This document shows positions 30,001 to 45,000 of a stretch of DNA of 64,000 bases, piece by piece. The DNA is from Apostichopus japonicus (taxonomy: Eukaryota > Echinodermata > Holothuroidea > Aspidochirotida > Stichopodidae). Positions within the stretch are counted from its first letter, which is position 1. Each line of letters opens with the position of its first letter. The position numbers and the translations under genes were made by a program. A model generated the notes under the pieces. The model ran no database searches. It worked only from the letters and a program-made list of their open reading frames with translations, and was not told the DNA's origin. Location: the NCBI RefSeq assembly GCF_037975245.1, contig NC_092571.1, positions 19,740,917 through 19,804,916 on the forward strand, given 5' to 3'.

Positions 30001-33000
30001 TCACTTGTTGATGAAATGAGAATACCTTGTTCAGTACTTTCTGCAGAAGAGGATGGTGTCTCAGTGGTGATGATTCCTTTGGTACTGGAGGCAACCTCCT
30101 GACTTATGTTTGTAAAAGGAGATATTGTACCATCAGTAGTGGAATGAAAGGTAGTAGCTGCTGTAGATGACTCTGTAACAGTACTTTCTGTTGCAGTGGA
30201 ATGTTCCTGAGTGGATACTTCTGAACTTGCTGAAATCCCAGTAGAAAACACATCACTAGTTATAACCTCTGATGTTGATTCAGTTGTTTTTTCTTCCAAA
30301 GTTACTATAGTTGTTGTTGGATTGGTTGATGCATCTGTCTCTATTTCAACTTTGGTGGAACTTCCTTCACTTGTTGATGAAATGAGAGTACCTTGTTCAG
30401 TACTTTCTGCAGAAGAGGATGGTGTCTCAGTGGTGATGATTCTTTTCATACTGGAGGCAACCTCCTGACTTATGTTTGTAAAAGGAGATATTGTACCATC
30501 AGTAGTGGAATGAAAGGTAGTAGCTGCTGTAGATGACTCTGTAACAGTACTTTCTGTTGCAGTGGAATGTTCCTGAGTGGTTACTTCTGAACTTGCTGAA
30601 ATCCCAGTAGAAAACACATCACTAGTTATAACCTCTGATGTTGATTCAGTTGTTTTTTCTTCCAAAGTTACTACAGTTGTTGTTGGATTGGTTGATGCAT
30701 CTGTCTCTATTTCAACTTTGGTGGAACTTCCTTCACTTGTTGATGAAATGAGAATACCTTGTTCAGTACTTTCTGCAGAAGAGGATGGTGTCTCAGTGGT
30801 GATGATTCCTTTGGTACTGGAGGCAACCTCCTGACTTATGTTTGTAAAAGGAGATATTGTACCATCAGTAGTGGAATGAAAGGTAGTAGCTGCTGTAGAT
30901 GACTCTGTAACAGTACTTTCTGTTGCAGTGGAATGTTCCTGAGTGGATACTTCTGAACTTGCTGAAATCCCAGTAGAAAACACATCACTAGTTATAACCT
31001 CTGATGTTGATTCAGTTGTTTTTTCTTCCAAAGTTACTATAGTTGTTGTTGGATTGGTTGATGCATCTGTCTCTATTTCAACTTTGGTGGAACTTCCTTG
31101 ACTTGTTGATGAAATGAGAATACCTTGTTCAGTACTTTCTGCAGAAGAGGATGGTGTCTCAGTGGTGATGATTCCTTTGGTACTGGAGGCAACCTCCTGA
31201 CTTATGTTTGTAAAAGGAGATATTGTACCATCAGTAGTGGAATGAAAGGTAGTAGCTGCTGTAGATGACTCTGTAACAGTACTTTCTGTTGCAGTGGAAT
31301 GTTCCTGAGTGGTTACTTCTGAACTTGCTGAAATCCCAGTAGAAAACACATCACTAGTTATAACCTCTGATGTTGATTCAGTTGTTTTTTCTTCCAAAGT
31401 TACTACAGTTGTTGTTGGATTGGTTGATGCATCTGTCTCTATTTCAACTTTGGTGGAACTTCCTTGACTTGTTGATGAAATGAGAATACCTTGTTCAGTA
31501 CTTTCTGCAGAAGAGGATGGTGTCTCAGTGGTGATGATTCCTTTGGTACTGGAGGCAACCTCCTGACTTATGTTTGTAAAAGGAGATATTGTACCATCAG
31601 TAGTGGAATGAAAGGTAGTAGCTGCTGTAGATGACTCTGTAACAGTACTTTCTGTTGCAGTGGAATGTTCCTGAGTGGATACTTCTGAACTTGCTGAAAT
31701 CCCAGTAGAAAACACATCACTAGTTATAACCTCTGATGTTGATTCAGTTGTTTTTTCTTCCAAAGTTACTGTAGTTGTTGTTGGATTGGTTGATGCATCT
31801 GTCTCTATTTCAACTTTGGTGGAACTTCCTTGACTTGTTGATGAAATGAGAATACCTTGTTCAGTACTTTCTGCAGAAGAGGATGGTGTCTCAGTGGTGA
31901 TGATTCCTTTGGTACTGGAGGCAACCTCCTGACTTATGTTTGTAAAAGGAGATATTGTACCATCAGTAGTGGAATGAAAGGTAGTAGATGCTGTAGATGA
32001 CTCTGTAACAGTACTTTCTGTTGCAGTGGAATGTTCCTGAGTGGTTACTTCTGAACTTGCTGAAATCCCAGTAGAAAACACATCACTAGTTATAACCTCT
32101 GATGTTGATTCAGTTGTTTTTTCTTCCAAAGTTACTATAGTTGTTGTTGGATTGGTTGATGCATCTGTCTCTATTTCAACTTTGGTGGAACTTCCTTGAC
32201 TTGTTGATGAAATGAGAATACCTTGTTCAGTACTTTCTGCAGAAGAGGATGGTGTCTCAGTGGTGATGATTCCTTTGGTACTGGAGGCAACCTCCTGACT
32301 TATGTTTGTAAAAGGAGATATTGTACCATCAGTAGTGGAATGAAAGGTAGTAGCTGCTGTAGATGACTCTGTAACAGTACTTTCTGTTGCAGTGGAATGT
32401 TCCTGAGTGGTTACTTCTGAACTTGCTGAAATCCCAGTAGAAAACACATCACTAGTTATAACCTCTGATGTTGATTCAGTTGTTTTTTCTTCCAAAGTTA
32501 CTATAGTTGTTGTTGGATTGGTTGATGCATCTGTCTCTATTTCAACTTTGGTGGAACTTCCTTCACTTGTTGATGAAATGAGAATACCTTGTTCAGTACT
32601 TTCTGCAGAAGAGGATGGTGTCTCAGTGGTGATGATTCCTTTGGTACTGGAGGCAACCTCCTGACTTATGTTTGTAAAAGGAGATATTGTACCATCAGTA
32701 GTGGAATGAAAGGTAGTAGCTGCTGTAGATGACTCTGTAACAGTACTTTCTGTTGCAGTGGAATGTTCCTGAGTGGTTACTTCTGAACTTGCTGAAATCC
32801 CAGTAGAAAACACATCACTAGTTATAACCTCTGATGTTGATTCAGTTGTTTTTTCTTCCAAAGTTACTATAGTTGTTGTTGGATTGGTTGATGCATCTGT
32901 CTCTATTTCAACTTTGGTGGAACTTCCTTCACTTGTTGATGAAATGAGAATACCTTGTTCAGTACTTTCTGCAGAAGAGGATGGTGTCTCAGTGGTGATG

Positions 33001-36000
33001 ATTCCTTTGGTACTGGAGGCAACCTCCTGACTTATGTTTGTAAAAGGAGATATTGTACCATCAGTAGTGGAATGAAAGGTAGTAGCTGCTGTAGATGACT
33101 CTGTAACAGTACTTTCTGTTGCAGTGGAATGTTCCTGAGTGCTTACTTCTGAACTTGCTGAAATCCCAGTAGAAAACACATCACTAGTTATAACCTCTGA
33201 TGTTGATTCAGGTGTTGTTTCTTCCAAAGTTACTATAGTTGTTGTTGGATTGGTTGATGCATCTGTCTCTATTTCAACTTTGGTGGAACTTCCTTCACTT
33301 GTTGATGAAATGAGAATACCTTGTTCAGTACTTTCTGCAGAAGAAGATGGTGTCTCAGTGGTGATGATTCCTTTGGTATTGGAGGCAACCTCCTGACTTA
33401 TGTTTGTAAAAGGAGATATTGTACCATCAGTAGTGGAATGAAAGGTAGTAGCTGCTGTAGATGACTCTGTAACAGTACTTTCTGTTGCAGTGGAATGTTC
33501 CTGAGTGGTTACTTCTGAACTTGCTGAAATCCCAGTAGAAAACACATCACTAGTTATAACCTCTGATGTTGATTCAGTTGTTGTTTCTTCCAAAGTTACT
33601 ATAGTTGTTGTTGGATTGGTTGATGCATCTGTCTCTATTTCAACTTTGGTGGAACTTCCTTCACTTGTTGATGAAATGAGAATACCTTGTTCAGTACTTT
33701 CTGCAGAAGAGGATGGTGTCTCAGTGGTGATGATTCCTTTGGTACTGGAGGCAACCTCCTGACTTATGTTTGTAAAAGGAGATATTGTACCATCAGTAGT
33801 GGAATGAAAGGTAGTAGCTGCTGTAGATGACTCTGTAACAGTACTTTCTGTTGCAGTGGAATGTTCCTGAGTGGTTACTTCTGAACTTGCTGAAATCCCA
33901 GTAGAAAACACATCACTAGTTATAACCTCTGATGTTGATTCAGGTGTTGTTTCTTCCAAAGTTACTACAGTTGTTGTTGGTATGGTTGATGCATCTGTCT
34001 CTATTTCAACCTTGGTGGAACTTCCTTCACTTGTTGATGAAATGAGAGTACCTTGTTCAGTACTTTCTGCAGAAGAGGATGGTGTCTCAGTGGTGATGAT
34101 TCTTTTCATACTGGAGGCAATCTCCTGACTTATGTTTGTAAAAGGAGATATTGTACCATCAGTAGTGGAATGAAAGGTAGTAGCTGCTGTAGATGACTCT
34201 GTAACAGTACTTTCTGTTGCAGTGGAATGTTCCTGAGTGGTTACTTCTGAACTTGCTGAAATCCCAGTAGAAAACACATCACTAGTTATAACCTCTGATG
34301 TTGATTCAGTTGTTTTTTCTTCCAAAGTTACTATAGTTGTTGTTGGATTGGTTGATGCATCTGTCTCTATTTCAACTTTGGTGGAACTTCCTTGACTTGT
34401 TGATGAAATGAGAATACCTTGTTCAGTACTTTCTGCAGAAGAGGATGGTGTCTCAGTGGTGATGATTCCTTTGGTATTGGAGGCAACCTCCTGACTTATG
34501 TTTGTAAAAGGAGATATTGTACCATCAGTAGTGGAATGAAAGGTAGTAGCTGCTGTAGATGACTCTGTAACAGTACTTTCTGTTGCAGTGGAATGTTCCT
34601 GAGTGGTTACTTCTGAACTTGCTGAAATCCCAGTAGAAAACACATCACTAGTTATAACCTCTGATGTTGATTCAGGTGTTGTTTCTTCCAAAGTTACTAC
34701 AGTTGTTGTTGGTATGGTTGATGCATCTGTCTCTATTTCAACTTTGGTGGAACTTCCTTCACTTGTTGATGAAATGAGAATACCTTGTTCAGTACTTTCT
34801 GCAGAAGAGGATGGTGTCTCAGTGGTGGTGATTCCTTTGGTACTGGAGGCAACCTCCTGACTTATGTTTGTAAAAGGAGATATTGTACCATCAGTAGTGG
34901 AATGAAAGGTAGTAGCTGCTGTAGATGACTCTGTAACAGTACTTTCTGTTGCAGTGGAATGTTCCTGAGTGGTTACTTCTGAACTTGCTGAAATCCCAGT
35001 AGAAAACACATCACTAGTTATAACCTCTGATGTTGATTCAGTTGTTTTTTCTTCCAAAGTTACTATAGTTGTTGTTGGATTGGTTGATGCATCTGTCTCT
35101 ATTTCCACTTTGGTGGAACTTCCTTCACTTGTTGATGAAATGAGAATACCTTGTTCAGTACTTTCTGCAGAAGAGGATGGTGTCTCAGTGGTGATGATTC
35201 CTTTGGTACTGGAGGCAACCTCCTGACTTATGTTTGTAAAAGGAGATATTGTACCATCAGTAGTGGAATGAAAGGTAGTAGCTGCTGTAGATGACTCTGT
35301 AACAGTACTTTCTGTTGCAGTGGAATGTTCCTGAGTGGTTACTTCTGAACTTGCTGAAATCCCAGTAGAAAACACATCACTAGTTATAACCTCTGATGTT
35401 GATTCAGTTGTTTTTTCTTCCAAAGTTACTATAGTTGTTGTTGGATTGGTTGATGCATCTGTCTCCATTTCCACTTTGGTGGAACTTCCTTCACTTGTTG
35501 ATGAAATGAGAATACCTTGTTCAGTACTTTCTGCAGAAGAGGATGGTGTCTCAGTGGTGATGATTCCTTTGGTACTGGAGGCAACCTCCTGACTTATGTT
35601 TGTAAAAGGAGATATTGTACCATCAGTAGTGGAATGAAAGGTAGTAGCTGCTGTAGATGACTCTGTAACAGTACTTTCTGTTGCAGTGGAATGTTCCTGA
35701 GTGGTTACTTCTGACCTTGCTGAAATCCCAGTAGAAAACACATCACTAGTTATAACCTCTGATGTTGATTCAGTTGTTTTTCCTTCCAAAGTTACTATAG
35801 TTGTTGTTGGATTGGTTGATGCATCTGTCTCTATTTCAACTTTGGTGGAACTTCCTTCACTTGTTGATGAAATGAGAGTACCTTGTTCAGTACTTTCTGC
35901 AGAAGAGGATGGTGTCTCAGTGGTGATGATTCCTTTGGTATTGGAGGCAACCTCCTGACTTATGTTTGTAAAAGGAGATATTGTACCATCAGTAGTGGAA

Positions 36001-39000
36001 TGAAAGGTAGTAGCTGCTGTAGATGACTCTGTAACAGTACTTTCTGTTGCAGTGGAATGTTCCTGAGTGGTTACTTCTGAACTTGCTGAAATCCCAGTAG
36101 AAAACACATCACTAGTTATAACCTCTGATGTTGATTCAGGTGTTGTTTCTTCCAAAGTTACTACAGTTGTTGTTGGTATGGTTGATGCATCTGTCTCTAT
36201 TTCAACCTTGGTGGAACTTCCTTCACTTGTTGATGAAATGAGAGTACCTTGTTCAGTACTTTCTGCAGAAGAGGATGGTGTCTCAGTGGTGATGATTCTT
36301 TTCATACTGGAGGCAACCTCCTGACTTATGTTTGTAAAAGGAGATATTGTACCATCAGTAGTGGAATGAAAGGTAGTAGCTGCTGTAGATGACTCTGTAA
36401 CAGTACTTTCTGTTGCAGTGGAATGTTCCTGAGTGGTTACTTCTGAACTTGCTGAAATCCCAGTAGAAAACACATCACTAGTTATAACCTCTGATGTTGA
36501 TTCAGTTGTTTTTTCTTCCAAAGTTACTACAGTTGTTGTTGGATTGGTTGATGCATCTGTCTCTATTTCAACTTTGGTGGAACTTCCTTCACTTGTTGAT
36601 GAAATGAGAATACCTTGTTCAGTACTTTCTGCAGAAGAGGATGGTGTCTCAGTGGTGATGATTCCTTTGGTACTGGAGGCAACCTCCTGACTTATGTTTG
36701 TAAAAGGAGATATTGTACCATCAGTAGTGGAATGAAAGGTAGTAGCTGCTGTAGATGACTCTGTAACAGTACTTTCTGTTGCAGTGGAATGTTCCTGAGT
36801 GGTTACTTCTGAACTTGCTGAAATCCCAGTAGAAAACACATCACTAGTTATAACCTCTGATGTTGATTCAGTTGTTTTTTCTTCCAAAGTTACTATAGTT
36901 GTTGTTGGATTGGTTGATGCATCTGTCTCTATTTCCACTTTGGTGGAACTTCCTTCACTTGTTGATGAAATGAGAATACCTTGTTCAGTACTTTCTGCAG
37001 AAGAGGATGGTGTCTCAGTGGTGATGATTCCTTTGGTACTGGAGGCAACCTCCTGACTTATGTTTGTAAAAGGAGATATTGTACCATCAGTAGTGGAATG
37101 AAAGGTAGTAGCTGCTGTAGATGACTCTGTAACAGTACTTTCTGTTGCAGTGGAATGTTCCTGAGTGGTTACTTCTGAACTTGCTGAAATCCCAGTAGAA
37201 AACACATCACTAGTTATAACCTCTGATGTTGATTCAGTTGTTTTTTCTTCCAAAGTTACTATAGTTGTTGTTGGATTGGTTGATGCATCTGTCTCTATTT
37301 CAACTTTGGGGGAACTTCCTTCACTTGTTGATGAAATGAGAATACCTTGTTCAGTACTTTCTGCAGAAGAGGATGGTGTCTCAGTGGTGATGATTCCTTT
37401 GGTACTGGAGGCAACCTCCTGACTTATGTTTGTAAAAGGAGATATTGTACCATCAGTAGTGGAATGAAAGGTAGTAGCTGCTGTAGATGACTCTGTAACA
37501 GTACTTTCTGTTGCAGTGGAATGTTCCTGAGTGGTTACTTCTGAACTTGCTGAAATCCCAGTAGAAAACACATCACTAGTTATAACCTCTGATGTTGATT
37601 CAGGTGTTGTTTCTTCCAAAGTTACTACAGTTGTTGTTGGTATGGTTGATGCATCTGTCTCTATTTCAACCTTGGTGGAACTTCCTTCACTTGTTGATGA
37701 AATGATAGTACCTTGTTCAGTTCTTTCTGCAGAAGAGGATGGTGTCTCAGTGGTGATGATTCTTTTCATACTGGAGGCAACCTCCTGACTTATGTTTGTA
37801 AAAGGAGATATTGTACCATCAGTAGTGGAATGAAAGGTAGTAGCTGCTGTAGATGACTCTGTAACAGTACTTTCTGTTGCAGTGGAATGTTCCTGAGTGG
37901 TTACTTCTGAACTTGCTGAAATCCCAGTAGAAAACACATCACTAGTTATAACCTCTGATGTTGATTCAGTTGTTTTTTCTTCCAAAGTTACTTTAGTTGT
38001 TGTTGGATTGGTTGATGCATCTGTCTCTATTTCAACTTTGGTGGAACTTCCTTCACTTGTTGATGAAATGAGAATACCTTGTTCAGTACTTTCTGCAGAA
38101 GAGGATGGTGTCTCAGTGGTGATGATTCCTTTGGTACTGGAGGCAACCTCCTGACTTATGTTTGTAAAAGGAGATATTGTACCATCAGTAGTGGAATGAA
38201 AGGTAGTAGCTGCTGTAGATGACTCTGTAACAGTACTTTCTGTTGCAGTGGAATGTTCCTGAGTGGTTACTTCTGAACTTGCTGAAATCCCAGTAGAAAA
38301 CACATCACTAGTTATAACCTCTGATGTTGATTCAGGTGTTGTTTCTTCCAAAGTTACTACAGTTGTTGTTGGTATGGTTGATGCATCTGTCTTTATTTCA
38401 ACCTTGGTGGAACTTCCTTCACTTGTTGATGAAATGAGAGTACCTTGTTCAGTACTTTCTGCAGAAGAGGATGGTGTCTCAGTGGTGATGATTCTTTTCA
38501 TACTGGAGGCAACCTCCTGACTTATGTTTGTAAAAGGAGATATTGTACCATCAGTAGTGGAATGAAAGGTAGTAGCTGCTGTAGATGACTCTGTAACAGT
38601 ACTCTCTGTTGCAGTGGAATGTTCCTGAGTGGTTACTTCTGAACTTGCTGAAATCCCAGTAGAAAACACATCACTAGTTATAACCTCTGATGTTGATTCA
38701 GTTGTTTTTTCTTCCAAAGTTACTATAGCTGTTGTTGGATTGGTTGATGCATCTGTCTCTATTTCCACTTTGGTGGAACTTCCTTGACTTGTTGATGAAA
38801 TGAGAGTACCTTGTTCAGTACTTTGTGCAGAAGAGGATGGTGTCTCGGTGGTGATGATTCCTTTGGTACTAGAGGCAACCTCCTGACTTATGTTTGTAAA
38901 AGGAGATATTGTACCATCAGTAGTGGAATGAAAGGTAGTAGCTGCTGTAGATGACTCTGTAACAGTACTTTCTGTTGCAGTGGAATGTTCCTGAGTGGTT

Positions 39001-42000
39001 ACTTCTGAACTTGCTGAAATCCCAGTAGAAAACACATCACTAGTTATAACCTCTGATGTTGATTCAGTTGTTTTTTCTTCCAAAGTTACTATAGTTGTTG
39101 TTGGATTGGTTGATGCATCTGTCTCTATTTCAACTTTGGTGGAACTTCCTTCACTTGTTGATGAAATGAGAGTACCTTGTTCAGTACTTTCTGCAGAAGA
39201 GGATGGTGTCTCAGTGGTAATGATTCTTTTCATACTGGAGGCAATCTCCTGACTTATGTTTGTAAAAGGAGATATTGTACCATCAGTAGTGGAATGAAAG
39301 GTAGTAGCTGCTGTAGATGACTCTGTAACAGTACTTTCTGTTGCAGTGGAATGTTCCTGAGTGGTTACTTCTGAACTTGCTGAAATCCCAGTAGAAAACA
39401 CATCACTAGTTATAACCTCTGATGTTGATTCAGTTGTTGTTTCTTCCAAAGTTACTACAGTTGTTGTTGGTATGGTTGATGCATCTGTCTCTATTTCCAC
39501 TTTGGTGGAACTTCCTTCACTTGTTGATGAAATGAGAGTACCTTGTTCAGTACTTTCTGCAGAAGAGGATGGTGTCTCAGTGGTGATGATTCTTTTCATA
39601 CTGGAGGCAACCTCCTGACTTATGTTTGTAAAAGGAGATATTGTACCATCAGTAGTGGAATGAAAGGTAGTAGCTGCTGTAGATGACTCTGTAACAGTAC
39701 TTTCTGTTGCAGTGGAATGTTCCTGAGTGGTTACTTCTGAACTTGCTGAAATCCCAGTAGAAAACACATCACTAGTTATAACCTCTGATGTTGATTCAGT
39801 TGTTGTTTCTTCCAAAGTTACTACAGTTGTTGTTGGTATGGTTGGTGCATCTGTCTCTATTTCCACTTTGGTGGAACGTCCTTCACTTGTTGATGAAATG
39901 AGAGTACCTTGTTCAGTACTTTCTGCAGAAGAGGATGGTGTCTCAGTGGTGATGATTCCTTTGGTACTGGAGGCAACCTCCTGACTTATGTTTGTAAAAG
40001 GAGATATTGTACCATCAGCAGTGGAATGAAAGGTAGTAGCTGCTGTAGATGGCTCTTTAACAGTACTTTCTGTTGCAGTGGAATGTTCCTGAGAGGTTAC
40101 TTCTGAACTTGCTGAAATCCCAGTAGAAAACACATCACTAGTTATAACCTCTGATGTTGATTCAGGTGTTGTTTCTTCCAAAGTTACTACAGTTTTTGTT
40201 GGTATGGTTGATGCATCTGTCTCTATTTCCACTTTGGTGGAACTTCCTTCACTTGTTGATGAAATGAGAGTACCTTGTTCAGTACTTTCTGCAGAAGAGG
40301 ATGGTGTCTCAGTGGTGATGATTCCTTTGGTACTGGAGGCAACCTCCTGACTTATGTTTGTAAAAGGAGATATTGTACCATCAGTAGTGGAATGAAAGGT
40401 AGTAGCTGCTGTAGATGACTCTGTAACAGTACTTTCTGTTGCAGTGGAATGTTCCTGAGTGGTTACTTCTGAACTTGCTGAAATCCCAGTAGAAAACACA
40501 TCACTAGTTATAACCTCTGATGTTGATTCAGGTGTTGTTTCTTCCAAAGTTACTACAGTTTTTGTTGGTATGGTTGATGCATCTGTCTCTTTTTCCACTT
40601 TGGTGGAACTTCCTTCACTTGTTGATGAAATGAGAGTACCTTGTTCAGTACTTTCTGCAGAAGAGGATGGTGTCTCAGTGGTGATGATTCCTTTGGTACT
40701 GGAGGCAACCTCCTGACTTATGTTTGTAAAAGGAGATATTGTACCATCAGTAGTGGAATGAAAGGTAGTAGCTGCTGTAGATGACTCTGTAACAGTACTT
40801 TCTGTTGCAGTGGAATGTTCCTGAGTGGTTACTTCTGAACTTGCTGAAATCCCAGTAGAAAACACATCACTAGTTATAACCTCTGATGTTGATTCAGGTG
40901 TTGTTTCTTCCAAAGTTACTACAGTTTTTGTTGGTATGGTTGATGCATCTGTCTCTTTTTCCACTTTGGTGGAACTTCCTTCACTTGTTGATGAAATGAG
41001 AGTACCTTGTTCAGTACTTTCTGCAGAAGAGGATGGTGTCTCAGTGGTGATGATTCCTTTGGTACTGGAGGCAACCTCCTGACTTATGTTTGTAAAAGGA
41101 GATATTGTACCATCAGTAGTGGAATGAAAGGTAGTAGCTGCTGTAGATGACTCTGTAACAGTACTTTCTGTTACAGTGGAATGTTCCTGAGTGGTTACTT
41201 CTGAACTTGCTGAAATCCCAGTAGAAAACACATCACTAGTTATAACCTCTGATGTTGATTCAGTTGTTTTTTCTTCCAAAGTTACTATAGTTGTTGTTGG
41301 ATTGGTTGATGCATCTGTCTCTATTTCAACTTTGGTGGAACTTCCTTGACTTGTTGATGAAATGAGAGTACCTTGTTCAGTACTTTCTGCAGAAGAGGAT
41401 GGTGTCTCAGTGGTGATGATTCTTTTCATACTGGAGGCAACCTCCTGACTTATGTTTGTAAAAGGAGATATTGTACCATCAGTAGTGGAATGAAAGGTAG
41501 TAGCTGCTGTAGATGACTCTGTAACAGTACTTTCTGTTGCAGTGGAATGTTCCTGAGTGGTTACTTCTGAACTTGCTGAAATCCCAGTAGAAAACACATC
41601 ACTAGTTATAACCTCTGATGTTGATTCAGTTGTTGTTTCTTCCAAAGTTACTACAGTTGTTGTTGGTATGGTTGGTGCATCTGTCTCTATTTCCACTTTG
41701 GTGGAACGTCCTTCACTTGTTGATGAAATGAGAGTACCTTGTTCAGTACTTTCTGCAGAAGAGGATGGTGTCTCAGTGGTGATGATTCCTTTGGTACTGG
41801 AGGCAACCTCCTGACTTATGTTTGTAAAAGGAGATATTGTACCATCAGCAGTGGAATGAAAGGTAGTAGCTGCTGTAGATGGCTCTTTAACAGTACTTTC
41901 TGTTGCAGTGGAATGTTCCTGAGAGGTTACTTCTGAACTTGCTGAAATCCCAGTAGAAAACACATCACTAGTTATAACCTCTGATGTTGATTCAGGTGTT

Positions 42001-45000
42001 GTTTCTTCCAAAGTTACTACAGTTTTTGTTGGTATGGTTGATGCATCTGTCTCTATTTCCACTTTGGTGGAACTTCCTTCACTTGTTGATGAAATGAGAG
42101 TACCTTGTTCAGTACTTTCTGCAGAAGAGGATGGTGTCTCAGTGGTGATGATTCCTTTGGTACTGGAGGCAACCTCCTGACTTATCTTTGTAAAAGGAGA
42201 TATTGTACCATCAGTAGTGGAATGAAAGGTAGTAGCTGCTGTAGATGACTCTGTAACAGTACTCTCTGTTGCAGTGGAATGTTCCTGAGTGGTTACTTCT
42301 GAACTTGCTGAAATCCCAGTAGAAAACACATCACTAGTTATAACCTCTGATGTTGATTCAGTTGTTTTTTCTTCCAAAGTTACTATAGCTGTTGTTGGAT
42401 TGGTTGATGCATCTGTCTCTATTTCCACTTTGGTGGAACTTCCTTGACTTGTTGATGAAATGAGAGTACCTTGTTCAGTACTTTCTGCAGAAGAGGATGG
42501 TGTCTCAGTGGTGATGATTCCTTTGGTACTGGAGGCAACCTCCTGACTTATGTTTGTAAAAGGAGATATTGTACCATCAGTAGTGGAATGAAAGGTAGTA
42601 GCTGCTGTAGATGACTCTGTAACAGTACTTTCTGTTGCAGTGGAATGTTCCTGAGTGGTTACTTCTGAACTTGCTGAAATCCCAGTAGAAAACACATCAC
42701 TAGTTATAACCTCTGATGTTGATTCAGGTGTTGTTTCTTCCAAAGTTACTACAGTTTTTGTTGGTATGGTTGATGCATCTGTCTCTTTTTCCACTTTGGT
42801 GGAACTTCCTTCACTTGTTGATGAAATGAGAGTACCTTGTTCAGTACTTTCTGCAGAAGAGGATGGTGTCTCAGTGGTGATGATTCCTTTGGTACTGGAG
42901 GCAACCTCCTGACTTATGTTTGTAAAAGGAGATATTGTACCATCAGTAGTGGAATGAAAGGTAGTAGCTGCTGTAGATGACTCTGTAACAGTACTTTCTG
43001 TTGCAGTGGAATGTTCCTGAGTGGTTACTTCTGAACTTGCTGAAATCCCAGTAGAAAACACATCACTAGTTATAACCTCTGATGTTGATTCAGGTGTTGT
43101 TTCTTCCAAAGTTACTACAGTTTTTGTTGGTATGGTTGATGCATCTGTCTCTTTTTCCACTTTGGTGGAACTTCCTTCACTTGTTGATGAAATGAGAGTA
43201 CCTTGTTCAGTACTTTCTGCAGAAGAGGATGGTGTCTCAGTGGTGATGATTCCTTTGGTACTGGAGGCAACCTCCTGACTTATGTTTGTAAAAGGAGATA
43301 TTGTACCATCAGTAGTGGAATGAAAGGTAGTAGCTGCTGTAGATGACTCTGTAACAGTACTTTCTGTTACAGTGGAATGTTCCTGAGTGGTTACTTCTGA
43401 ACTTGCTGAAATCCCAGTAGAAAACACATCACTAGTTATAACCTCTGATGTTGATTCAGTTGTTTTTTCTTCCAAAGTTACTATAGTTGTTGTTGGATTG
43501 GTTGATGCATCTGTCTCTATTTCAACTTTGGTGGAACTTCCTTCACATGTTGATGAAATGAGAGTACCTTGTTCAGTACTTTCTGCAGAAGAGGATGTTG
43601 TCTCAGTGGTGATGATTCCTTTGGTACTGGAGGCAACCTCCTGACTTATGTTTGTAAAAGGAGATATTGTACCATCAGTAGTGGAATGAAAGGTAGTAGC
43701 TGCTGTAGATGACTCTGTAACAGTACTTTCTGTTGCAGTGGAATGTTCCTGAGTGGTTACTTCTGAACTTGCTGAAATCCCAGTAGAAAACACATCACTA
43801 GTTATAACCTCTGATGTTGATTCAGTTGTTTTTTCTTCCAAAGTTACTATAGTTGTTGTTGGATTAGTTGATGCATCTGTCTCTATTTCAACTTTGGTGG
43901 AACTTCCTTCACTTGTTGATGAAATGAGAGAACCTTGTTCAGTACTTTCTGCAGAAGAGGATGGTGTCTCAGTGGTGATGATTCTTTTCATACTGGAGGC
44001 AACCTCCTGACTTATGTTTGTAAAAGGAGATATTGTACCATCAGTAGTGGAATGAAAGGTAGTAGCTGCTGTAGATGACTCTGTAACAGTACTTTCTGTT
44101 GCAGTGGAATGTTCCTGAGTGGTTACTTCTGAACTTGCTGAAATCCCAGTAGAAAACACATCACTAGTTATAACCTCTGATGTTGATTCAGTTGTTTTTT
44201 CTTCCAAAGTTACTATAGCTGTTGTTGGATTGGTTGATGCATCTGTCTCTATTTCCACTTTGGTGGAACTTCCTTGACTTGTTGATGAAATGAGAGTACC
44301 TTGTTCAGTACTTTCTGCAGAAGAGGATGGTGTCTCAGTGGTGATGATTCCTTTGGTACTGGAGGCAACCTCCTGACTTATGTTTGTAAAAGGAGATATT
44401 GTACCATCAGTAGTGGAATGAAAGGTAGTAGCTGCTGTAGATGACTCTGTAACAGTACTTTCTGTTGCAGTGGAATGTTCCTGAGTGGTTACTTCTGAAC
44501 TTGCTGAAATCCCAGTAGAAAACACATCACTAGTTATAACCTCTGATGTTGATTCAGGTGTTGTTTCTTCCAAAGTTACTACAGTTTTTGTTGGTATGGT
44601 TGATGCATCTGTCTCTTTTTCCACTTTGGTGGAACTTCCTTGACTTGTTGATGAAATGAGAGTACCTTGTTCAGTACTTTCTGCAGAAGAGGATGGTGTC
44701 TCAGTGGTGATGATTCCTTTGGTACTGGAGGCAACCTCCTGACTTATGTTTGTAAAAGGAGATATTGTACCATCAGTAGTGGAATGAAAGGTAGTAGCTG
44801 CTGTAGATGACTCTGTAACAGTACTTTCTGTTACAGTGGAATGTTCCTGAGTGGTTACTTCTGAACTTGCTGAAATCCCAGTAGAAAACACATCACTAGT
44901 TATAACCTCTGATGTTGATTCAGTTGTTTTTTCTTCCAAAGTTACTATAGTTGTTGTTGGATTGGTTGATGCATCTGTCTCTATTTCAACTTTGGTGGAA

